NCBI GenBank assembly: GCA_018715295.1
Contig: DVLY01000087.1
Coordinates: 1-20,379 of the forward strand
DNA length: 20,379 bases
Direction: 5' to 3'
Source of the DNA: Candidatus Merdimorpha stercoravium
Lineage (GTDB): Bacteria; Bacteroidota; Bacteroidia; Flavobacteriales; UBA1820
The position numbers and the translations under genes are program-made. Positions 7,334 through 13,989 of this stretch are shown in pieces. Positions within the stretch are counted from its first letter, which is position 1; the number at the start of each line of letters is the position of its first letter. The notes under the pieces are model-generated. The model saw only the letters and a list, made by a program, of their open reading frames with translations, ran no database searches and was not told where the DNA came from.

Positions 7334-9619
7334 ATGAGCGATACGAAGAAAAAGGAAGAGGCCTTGCGTTACCACAGTTCGGGACGCCCGGGCAAAATAC
7401 AGGTCGTGCCGACCAAACCCCACAGCACCCAGCGCGATCTGGCACTGGCGTATTCTCCGGGAGTGGCCGAGCCGTGTCTGGAGATCCAGCAGCGGCCCGA
7501 AGATGCGTACAGATACACCGACAAAGGCAACCTGGTGGCCGTGATCTCCAACGGTACGGCCGTGCTGGGACTGGGCAATATCGGCGCCCAGGCCTCCAAA
7601 CCGGTGATGGAGGGCAAGGGGCTTCTGTTCAAGATATTTGCCGACATCGACGTGTTCGACATCGAGGTCGACACCACGGATACCGAACAGTTTATCCAGA
7701 CGGTGAAAAACATCTCGCCCACCTTCGGGGGGATCAACCTGGAGGACATCAAGGCGCCGGAGGCTTTCGAGATCGAACGGCGTCTGGTCGAGGAGCTCGA
7801 CATCCCGGTGATGCACGACGACCAGCACGGTACGGCGGTCATTTCCGGGGCAGCGTTGCTCAATGCGCTGGAGATCGTGGGTAAGAAGATCGGCCAGGTG
7901 AAGATGGTGGTCAACGGTGCAGGGGCAGCCGCGATCTCGTGCGCCCGGATCTACATGTCGCTGGGGGTGCGCCCGGAAAACATCCTGATGTGCGACAGCA
8001 AGGGAGTGCTGAATACCCGTCGGGAAGGCTTGAGCGCCGAGAAGAAGACCTTCGTGCGCGATACGCCGTGCGATACCCTGGCCCAGGCTATCCAGGGGGC
8101 GGATGTGTTCGTCGGTCTGTCCAAAGGCGGGGTGCTGACCCCGGAGATGCTCCTGACGATGGCTTCCGACCCCATCGTTTTCGCATTGGCCAATCCCGAC
8201 CCGGAGATCGAGTACGCCCGGGCGATGCAGACCCGCAAGGACATCATCATGGCTACCGGACGATCCGACACGCCGAACCAGATCAACAATGTGCTGGGAT
8301 TTCCGTATATCTTCCGGGGGGCGCTCGACGTGCGCGCCACCAAGATCAACGAACAGATGAAGATCGCGGCGGTGCATGCTATTGCGGCTTTGGCCCGTAA
8401 AAACGTGCCGGAGCAGGTGCTCATTGCCTACAACATGAAGAGCCTTTCCTTCGGTCGCGACTACATCATTCCCAAGCCTTTCGACGGGCGTCTGATCACG
8501 GCCGTGGCTCCGGCGGTGGCGCGGGCGGCGATGGAGTCGGGCGTGGCGCGGCATCCGATCACCGACTGGGACAAGTACGTGGAGAGCCTCGAAGAACGTC
8601 TGAGCAAGCAGCCCAAGATCGTCCGCCTGCTCCAGACGCGGGCCGCTACCGCACCCAAACGGGTGGTGTTTGCCGAGGCGAACTACCTGAACGTATTGCG
8701 CGCGGCGTACATCGCCCGCGAGGAAGGGACGGCCGTGCCGATCCTGCTGGGCGACGAGAAGCAGATCCGCGAACTGATGGCGGCCAATCAGCTGGAGATG
8801 GACGTGGAAATCATCAATACGCGCGGAGAGGCGGCTCATCCTATCGTTAGCCGCTATGCCCGCCGGTACTGGGAGGAACACCAGCGGATGGGCGTCTCGC
8901 TGTACGACGCCGAGCGGCTGATGGAGCGCCGGGACTATTTTGCGGCGATGATGCTGCACGAGGGACTGGCCGATGCGATGATCGTCGGATACGACAAGAG
9001 CCATGCGGGAAAGACCCTGGAATCGGTCATCGGGATCGACCCTCAGGAAGGGGTGATGTCGGCCGTGAGCGTGATCAGCACCCAGCGCGGTCCGTTGTTC
9101 ATCGCCGATACGCTCATCAACGAGGATCCCGACCAGCAGCAGTTGTGCGCCATTACCCGACAGGTGGCCGATTTCGTCCGCTCGCTGGGCGTGGAACCGC
9201 GCATAGCGCTGGTGGCCAATTCGGATTTCGGTTCGCGTTCCACGCAGGCAGCCGCCAAGATGAGCCGCCTCTCGCGTTACATGCGGGAAAACTACCGCGA
9301 TATGGTCATCGACGGGGAGATCCAGCCGGATTTTGCGTTGGACGATGCGATCCTTTCGGAGCGCTTCCCGTTTTCGACCCTGGCCGGCCGCGAGGGAGCC
9401 AACGTACTGATATACCCCGACAGGGATTCGGCCAACCTGTCGTACAAGCTGCTCCGCGGGGTCAATCGCGACCGGGTAACCATCGGGCCGGTGCTGCTCG
9501 GGCTCCAAAAAGCGGCGCATCTGGTCTACGCCGGAGCTTCGACCGAAGACATCCTCCACATGGTCTATGTGGCGGTGGTCGATGCACAGCATCCCGGGGC
9601 GAAGATCGTTTCGCGGTAA
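7334..9619 (+). CDS. maeB: NADP-type malic enzyme with phosphotransacetylase-like domain
   Basis: A 761-residue MaeB-type enzyme converting malate to pyruvate, CO2 and reduced NAD(P)H in the cytoplasm. The malic N-terminal domain (about 15-155) holds Tyr40 in 'ALAYSPGVAEPC' and Lys95 in 'EGKGLLFKIFADID'. Metal ligands are expected at Glu137/Asp138 ('NLEDI') and Asp162/Asp163 ('MHDDQHGTA'). The nucleotide-binding domain has 'VVNGAGAAAISCARI' (192-206) and 'FALANPDPE' (283-291). Residues about 436-759 are a phosphotransacetylase-like domain; in MaeB proteins this part is generally not catalytic but binds acetyl-CoA as an allosteric regulator (family knowledge). The frame is open further upstream, but MSDTKKKEE after the promoter box is the natural start. 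Confidence 0.96.
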   Translation: MSDTKKKEEALRYHSSGRPGKIQVVPTKPHSTQRDLALAYSPGVAEPCLEIQQRPEDAYRYTDKGNLVAVISNGTAVLGLGNIGAQASKPVMEGKGLLFKIFADIDVFDIEVDTTDTEQFIQTVKNISPTFGGINLEDIKAPEAFEIERRLVEELDIPVMHDDQHGTAVISGAALLNALEIVGKKIGQVKMVVNGAGAAAISCARIYMSLGVRPENILMCDSKGVLNTRREGLSAEKKTFVRDTPCDTLAQAIQGADVFVGLSKGGVLTPEMLLTMASDPIVFALANPDPEIEYARAMQTRKDIIMATGRSDTPNQINNVLGFPYIFRGALDVRATKINEQMKIAAVHAIAALARKNVPEQVLIAYNMKSLSFGRDYIIPKPFDGRLITAVAPAVARAAMESGVARHPITDWDKYVESLEERLSKQPKIVRLLQTRAATAPKRVVFAEANYLNVLRAAYIAREEGTAVPILLGDEKQIRELMAANQLEMDVEIINTRGEAAHPIVSRYARRYWEEHQRMGVSLYDAERLMERRDYFAAMMLHEGLADAMIVGYDKSHAGKTLESVIGIDPQEGVMSAVSVISTQRGPLFIADTLINEDPDQQQLCAITRQVADFVRSLGVEPRIALVANSDFGSRSTQAAAKMSRLSRYMRENYRDMVIDGEIQPDFALDDAILSERFPFSTLAGREGANVLIYPDRDSANLSYKLLRGVNRDRVTIGPVLLGLQKAAHLVYAGASTEDILHMVYVAVVDAQHPGAKIVSR

Positions 9620-9783
9620 GGGCCGGGGGCGGGGAGAAAAGGCAGACCGGTTGGCAGGGGGTGAAAACCGTTTGCCCGGCCGAAGGGGGCGTGTGCGCCT
9701 GCTCGGAAAACGGGTCATTGTCTCGTGCGGCAGGGGCCGGCTGCGGATCCGTGAGACAGGGGCGGGAATTAAAATCTTAAAAA

Positions 9784-9816
9784 TTGGCGCCCGCAAACGG
9801 ATACTGCGTATATTTG
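9784..9816 (+). promoter_or_regulatory. coaX: Promoter of coaX, with a very short leader
   Basis: TATATTTG (9809-9816) with TTG at 9784-9786, spacer 22. The -7 box ends only 13 bases before the coaX ATG, so the mRNA leader would be about 7 bases. The rest of the 210-base gap after maeB (9620-9829) holds only weak GC-rich imperfect hairpins; I see no gene there. Confidence 0.6.
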
Positions 9817-9829
9817 CGCTCTCGAACCA

Positions 9830-10585
9830 ATGCGCAGTACAGTGGAAGACATCGTGATCGACGCGGGGAATACCAGCGTGAAGTTGGGGGTGTATGCCCA
9901 GGGGCGGCTTGTCGATATTTTGCGGATGAGCTACGAGGCCTTGCCCAAGGCGCTGCCCGATTTTTGCCGGACGCGCCCGGTGCGCTACTGCCTGGTTTGT
10001 TCGGTGGGTCCGGAGGTGGCTTGGGAGCGGCTGGTGAGTTGTAAAAAGATGTTAAAGTTGTCCCTCCGTCTGTCCCTGGGTATTTCGAACGTGGCGGAAC
10101 TCCACAGCGAAGTGGGAGCCGACCGTTTGGCCCTGGTGGGAGGAACGGCTTTGGCCCATCCGCGACAGAGCGTTTTGCTGATCGACGCGGGGACGTGCGT
10201 AACGTACGATTTTGTCGATGCCCGGGGGGTGTACACCTGCGGGAATATCAGCCCGGGGCTTCAGTTGCGCCTGAATTCGATGCACCAGTTCACCTCGAAC
10301 CTGCCGCAGCTGACCTTTTCCATGCCGACGGACGATACGACCGTCCGGCGCCTTTCTACGGCCGGTTGCATGCGGGGCGGGGCAGTGGACGGGCTGGCCG
10401 GGGAGATCCGCTACGTGGTGGAGCAGTACCGGCTGGTGCACGGGGATTTTAAGATAGTATTAACGGGCGGGGACAGCGCGTATTTGGCAGAACGATTAAA
10501 AAATACAATATTTGCACAGCCCAATTATCTGTTGGACTCGATGTATGTCATTTTGAAACACAATATAGAGATATGCGAAAACTGA
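9830..10585 (+). CDS. coaX: Type III pantothenate kinase
   Basis: A 251-residue CoaX, catalysing ATP-dependent phosphorylation of pantothenate, the first step of coenzyme A synthesis, in the cytoplasm. It belongs to the ASKHA (acetate/sugar kinase-Hsp70-actin) fold. Visible motifs are the N-terminal phosphate loop 'VIDAGNTSVKLG' (9-20), 'GADRL' (96-100) with the probable catalytic Asp98, 'LIDAGTCVTYDFVD' (117-130), 'GGAVDG' (183-188) and 'LTGGD' (211-215). The length is typical. A GTG at 9842 is a possible alternative start closer to the conserved DAGNT loop. The last 13 bases overlap the next gene. Confidence 0.95.
   Translation: MRSTVEDIVIDAGNTSVKLGVYAQGRLVDILRMSYEALPKALPDFCRTRPVRYCLVCSVGPEVAWERLVSCKKMLKLSLRLSLGISNVAELHSEVGADRLALVGGTALAHPRQSVLLIDAGTCVTYDFVDARGVYTCGNISPGLQLRLNSMHQFTSNLPQLTFSMPTDDTTVRRLSTAGCMRGGAVDGLAGEIRYVVEQYRLVHGDFKIVLTGGDSAYLAERLKNTIFAQPNYLLDSMYVILKHNIEICEN
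10483..10514 (+). promoter_or_regulatory. Possible internal promoter for the envelope gene cluster
   Basis: Within the coaX 3' end, TTTG (10483-10486), a 20-base spacer and AATATTTG (10507-10514) match the Bacteroidetes promoter apart from one base of the -7 box. It would start transcription near 10521, about 50 bases before the barrel-protein ATG, and let the envelope genes be expressed apart from coaX. Confidence 0.4.
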
Positions 10586-11880
10586 TGACGGTTTGCGCGT
10601 TGCTGGTCTTGTGCGGCAGTGCGAAGGCGCAGGTAGAAACCGATCGGTACAATACGTATTCGCCCTATTCCATTTTTGGAGTGGGAGAAAACAGTTTCTC
10701 GTGGGGAACGGGCGAAACACAGAGTATGGCGGGCGTGGGTGTTTCCTGGATGCCGGCCGGCGTGAACAACGCGATCAACCCGGCTTCTCTGGCCTCAATC
10801 CGTCAGACGGCTTATACAGTGGGAGCTTCCTTGGACATGTCCTGGTACGAGGATGCCAAAAACTCCAACCTGCACAAGGACATATATTTCGACTACCTGG
10901 TCTTTTCGGTGCCTTTGACCCGTACTTCGGGAGTCAGCCTGGGGGTAACTCCTTATTCTACGACCGGTTACTCGATCTATGACCGCGATTCGATGGTCGT
11001 GGACGGCAGTTACAAGGAAACGTTGGGTTACTACGACGGCAATGGAGGCCTCACCCAGGTTTATTTGGCATACGGCCGGCAGATATTCCGCAACTTCAAT
11101 CTGGGCGTGAGCGCGGCGTACCTCTTCGGAACGATCAAGCGCACCACGTACAATACGCTGGAAGACCGTTTGTTGCAGAACAAAACCACGGAGTCGAACT
11201 GGGTAACGGGATTCAAGTTCCGGGTGGGTTTCAACTACTCGCTCCCCTTGGTCGATCAGACGCGCCTGTACCTGGGCGGGGTGTATGATTTCTCCTCCGC
11301 CATGAACAACGACCGCACGTACCGCAACTACGTGGTCGAGGATTACAATACGGCCTTCGATCCGGACAACCCGGAAAACACCGAAGAGGATACCTCGGAC
11401 AAATTCCATCTGCCTTGGAACGTCACGGGAGGCATCGGTGTGGGCAACCTGCAGAAATGGTACGTAGGTTTGGATGTGCAGTACACCTCCAAGCCGGACT
11501 ACGGATCGGTGGATTTCCTGCGGGGACCGGCCGAATACCAGAGTGGGAAGCGGATCGCCTTGGGCGGTAGCTATACTCCGATGTACAATTCGCCCGATTC
11601 GTACTTCCAGCGCGTGAGATATCAGGGCGGTGTGTATTACCGTCAGTTGGAATACAAGCTCTTCGGTCAGCAGATCAACGACATGGGACTCACTTTGGGA
11701 GCCTCGCTGCCCGTGACCAAAGTCAGCACCCAGGCGATGAGCGTTTCCAATCTCAACGTGTTCCTCAACGTGGGAATGATGGGCAAGTCGTCCGATCGCC
11801 TGACCAAAGAGACGTACTTCAAGCTCGGACTGTCGTTCTCGCTCAACGACCGCTGGTTCATCAAGCGGCAGTACTTCTGA
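10573..11880 (+). CDS. Putative outer-membrane beta-barrel protein
   Basis: A 435-residue exported protein. A clear Sec signal peptide (1-19, cleavage at AKA-Q) is followed by alternating polar and aromatic strands typical of an outer-membrane barrel ('YTVGASLDMSWYED', 'YLVFSVPLTRTSGVSLGVTPYS', 'NLGVSAAYLFGTIKR', 'GFKFRVGFNYSLPL'). The C-terminus ends in Phe ('RWFIKRQYF'), as barrel proteins often do for BAM recognition. 'GVSWMPAGVNNAINPASLA' (about 56-74) recalls the N-terminal plug region of OmpP1/FadL-like proteins, but I cannot assign that family firmly. The gene overlaps coaX by 13 bases and precedes lptC by 22. Its function is unknown; its neighbours suggest outer-membrane biogenesis or transport. 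Confidence 0.75.
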   Translation: MRKLMTVCALLVLCGSAKAQVETDRYNTYSPYSIFGVGENSFSWGTGETQSMAGVGVSWMPAGVNNAINPASLASIRQTAYTVGASLDMSWYEDAKNSNLHKDIYFDYLVFSVPLTRTSGVSLGVTPYSTTGYSIYDRDSMVVDGSYKETLGYYDGNGGLTQVYLAYGRQIFRNFNLGVSAAYLFGTIKRTTYNTLEDRLLQNKTTESNWVTGFKFRVGFNYSLPLVDQTRLYLGGVYDFSSAMNNDRTYRNYVVEDYNTAFDPDNPENTEEDTSDKFHLPWNVTGGIGVGNLQKWYVGLDVQYTSKPDYGSVDFLRGPAEYQSGKRIALGGSYTPMYNSPDSYFQRVRYQGGVYYRQLEYKLFGQQINDMGLTLGASLPVTKVSTQAMSVSNLNVFLNVGMMGKSSDRLTKETYFKLGLSFSLNDRWFIKRQYF

Positions 11881-11902
11881 TCGCTATCCAAACTTGAGGG
11901 AA

Positions 11903-12511
11903 ATGGGTTCCACCCGAAAGAACAGAATCATCTCCTGCATTGCAGCCGCTGCAGCGGCTGCAATGTTTGTTTGCTGCAAGAACGACATCTCCGAGGTCGA
12001 TGCGCTGATGGCCGCCAAGACGCAGCCCGCTACGGTGATCGACACCTTTGCGCTGGTGCGCGTGGATTCGGGCAAGGTCGTCATGCGGATGCGTGCGGCC
12101 CAGGTGGTGATGGAACCCAACCCGAAGGACGCATCTCTGACCGACCGGAAGGCCTCGGGCGGGGTGGAAATCGAAATGTACGACCCGGCAACGGGCGAGA
12201 TGAACGCGCGGCTGACCTCCCACCGGGCCATAGAGCATGCTTCCAGCGGACTTTCCGAAGCTTTGGGGGATGTCCTGGTGGTCAATCGGCAGGGGGATTC
12301 CATCCAGACCGAACGGCTGGTATGGGACCGTCGCAAACATATCTTCTATACCGACCTTTTTGCCCGGATCGTCCGCGAAGGCGATGTGATGCGCCCCAGC
12401 CGGGGCTTCGAGGCCGACGAAAACTTCCGCTGGTACAACCTCTTCAACAGCCAGGGTGATATCAACATCGAGGACTCCCTTTCCCGCATGGATCCGGTGG
12501 AAACGAATTAA
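11903..12511 (+). CDS. lptC: LPS export protein LptC
   Basis: A 202-residue LptC-family protein, the periplasmic component that receives LPS from LptB2FG and passes it to LptA. An N-terminal segment with a run of seven alanines (14-20) ends in 'MFVCC'; Cys24 or Cys25 could be lipidated, though the lipobox is not classical, and otherwise the segment is a membrane anchor. The mature part has the jellyroll-type repeats of the OstA/LptC fold ('GGVEIEMYDPATGEMNARLTS', 'ALGDVLVVNRQGDSIQTERLVWDRRKHIFYTD', 'VMRPSRGFEADENF'). I use the ATG at 11903; an in-frame TTG at 11894 adds three residues. The codons for the alanine run form a perfect 28-bp palindrome. Confidence 0.85.
   Translation: MGSTRKNRIISCIAAAAAAAMFVCCKNDISEVDALMAAKTQPATVIDTFALVRVDSGKVVMRMRAAQVVMEPNPKDASLTDRKASGGVEIEMYDPATGEMNARLTSHRAIEHASSGLSEALGDVLVVNRQGDSIQTERLVWDRRKHIFYTDLFARIVREGDVMRPSRGFEADENFRWYNLFNSQGDINIEDSLSRMDPVETN
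11938..11965 (+). repeat. Perfect 28-bp palindrome inside lptC
   Basis: The sequence CATTGCAGCCGCTG followed by CAGCGGCTGCAATG equals its own reverse complement over all 28 bases. It encodes part of the LptC signal segment (Ala run). In mRNA it could fold as a 12-bp stem with a UGCA loop about 35 bases after the start codon. Confidence 0.95.
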
Positions 12512-12517
12512 AAATCG

Positions 12518-12525
12518 TATATTTG
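12518..12525 (+). promoter_or_regulatory. Putative -7 box for the CorC/HlyC-type gene
   Basis: TATATTTG lies 7 bases after the lptC stop codon and 47 bases before the next ATG. No clear -33 TTTG is present, so this gene may be transcribed both from lptC read-through and from here. Confidence 0.5.
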
Positions 12526-12571
12526 CAGCGGTTTCCCGGGCGGGACTTTTCCCGGGATCCGATCCGAAATC

Positions 12572-13861
12572 ATGTCGCCCGATCTATTGATCATCGTGGT
12601 TAGCCTTTTGTTTTCCGCTTTCTTTTCGGGAATGGAGATCGCCTATGTATCCGCCGACCGGGTGCAGGTATCCATCTTCAAGGCGGAGGATTCGTGGAGC
12701 GCGCGGGCGATGTCCAAACTCCTGTCCCGACCGGACAAGTACATAGCCACCACGCTGGTGGGCAACAACATCGTGCTGGTGATCTACGGGTACTACATGG
12801 GCGCGGTGCTTATCCGCTGGCTCTTCCCCCAGTATATCGATAGCGACGAGTTGCCCTTCGACGTGTTGTTGGTGCAGACGCTGATCTCCACCGGGGTGAT
12901 CCTGCTCACCGGCGAGTTCGTCCCCAAGGTGGTGTTCCGGATCTATTCCGTGGGGATGCTTCGCGCACTGGCTATCCCGATGTACATCATTTACCGGGTG
13001 TTGGACCTGTTGTACATTACCGACTTTATCCTGTGGATATCCAGTTTTATGATCCGCAAGGTCTTTCGCCAGCAGGAAACGCAGGCGCTCAATTTTTCCT
13101 TCGGCCGGGTGGACCTGGGGTATTACATCGAGCAGCAGATGGAAAATCTGGATACCGAGCAGCGCTCCCAGATGGACAAGGAGATCAATATCTTCCGCAA
13201 TGCGCTGGACTTTCGCGATGTGAAAGCCCGGGAATGCATGGTTCCGCGTACCGAAATGCGGACCTTGGAGATCGGGGCGCCGATGGAGGAGTTCAAGCGG
13301 CTGTTCATTTCCTCCGGGTTGTCCAAGATCGTGGTATACCGCGACTCGGTGGACAACGTGGTGGGGTATGTGCATTCGTTCGATTTTTTCCGTCCGGTGG
13401 AAAGCATTCAGGACATCCTCCTTCCGGTGCTGTTCGTGCCGGAGAGCATGCCGGTCAACGAGATCCTCAAGGACCTCACCCAAAAACGGATGAGCATTGC
13501 CGTGGTGCTGGACGAATACGGCGGGACTTCGGGAATGATTACCGTGGAGGACATCATCGAGGAGCTCTTGGGCGATATCGAGGACGAACACGACAAGGAT
13601 CTGCTGTTGGAAAAGGACCTGGGCGGCGGGCAGTACCTCTTCTCGGCGCGTCAGGAAGTGGACTACCTGAACCAGCGGTACGACCTGGGCCTGCCCGAAA
13701 GCGAGGAGTACGAGACCCTCGGCGGGTTGATCCTCGCCCATACGGAGAAGATCCCCCAGAAGGACGAACAGGTGGAAATAGGGGATTTCGTCTTTACCAT
13801 CCGGGAGGTTTCCTCGGCCAAGATCGAAACGGTTCACCTGCGGAAAAAACACGCCGAGTAA
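12572..13861 (+). CDS. CorC/HlyC-family CBS-domain membrane protein (DUF21)
   Basis: A 429-residue inner-membrane protein of the CNNM/CorC (also called HlyC or hemolysin) family, linked in other bacteria to magnesium or cobalt efflux. The DUF21 transmembrane domain (about 1-165) shows 'SAFFSGMEIAYVSADR', 'TTLVGNNIVLVIYGYYMG' and 'LLTGEFVPKVVFR'. A CBS pair covers about 220-335 ('ECMVPRTEM', 'VVLDEYGGTSGMITVEDIIEELLGDIEDE') and a CorC_HlyC C-terminal domain about 348-425 ('YETLGGLILAH'). GldE of gliding Bacteroidetes has the same architecture, but nothing here points to gliding. Hemolysis is a historical family label and should not be read as the function. Confidence 0.92.
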   Translation: MSPDLLIIVVSLLFSAFFSGMEIAYVSADRVQVSIFKAEDSWSARAMSKLLSRPDKYIATTLVGNNIVLVIYGYYMGAVLIRWLFPQYIDSDELPFDVLLVQTLISTGVILLTGEFVPKVVFRIYSVGMLRALAIPMYIIYRVLDLLYITDFILWISSFMIRKVFRQQETQALNFSFGRVDLGYYIEQQMENLDTEQRSQMDKEINIFRNALDFRDVKARECMVPRTEMRTLEIGAPMEEFKRLFISSGLSKIVVYRDSVDNVVGYVHSFDFFRPVESIQDILLPVLFVPESMPVNEILKDLTQKRMSIAVVLDEYGGTSGMITVEDIIEELLGDIEDEHDKDLLLEKDLGGGQYLFSARQEVDYLNQRYDLGLPESEEYETLGGLILAHTEKIPQKDEQVEIGDFVFTIREVSSAKIETVHLRKKHAE

Positions 13862-13913
13862 AAAAATAGTAAAAACTTACGGGCGGCGTTTTTTATTTTC
13901 GGGGCATTTGTCG

Positions 13914-13921
13914 TATTTTCG
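13914..13921 (+). promoter_or_regulatory. Weak candidate -7 box for ppiD
   Basis: TATTTTCG resembles TAnnTTTG with one mismatch and is preceded, 19 bases upstream, by a run of T. It lies about 70 bases before the ppiD ATG. The call is tentative; the 128-base gap 13862-13989 shows no terminator. Confidence 0.3.
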
Positions 13922-13989
13922 CAAATCCTTACCTCGCTGGGAGTTTTGCCCGGGAGGAACAGTAAAAACAAACGTATTACGATAAGATA

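Noticed and set aside
9620..9783. GC-rich inverted repeats after maeB (for example 9720-9757, GTCTC and GAGAC arms)
   Set aside because: Short broken stems with internal loops and no T tract; not convincing as a terminator or an RNA gene.
6218..9796. A 1192-codon open frame antisense to the malic enzyme and omega-amidase region
   Set aside because: The translation is rich in Arg, His, Gly and Asp with no domain, and it runs opposite strongly conserved genes; it is a shadow frame caused by high-G+C codon usage.
12572..13861. Reading the CorC/HlyC gene as a hemolysin or as gliding protein GldE
   Set aside because: Hemolysin is a legacy label, and no gliding genes are present; DUF21-CBS-CorC architecture supports only an ion-transport-type membrane protein.
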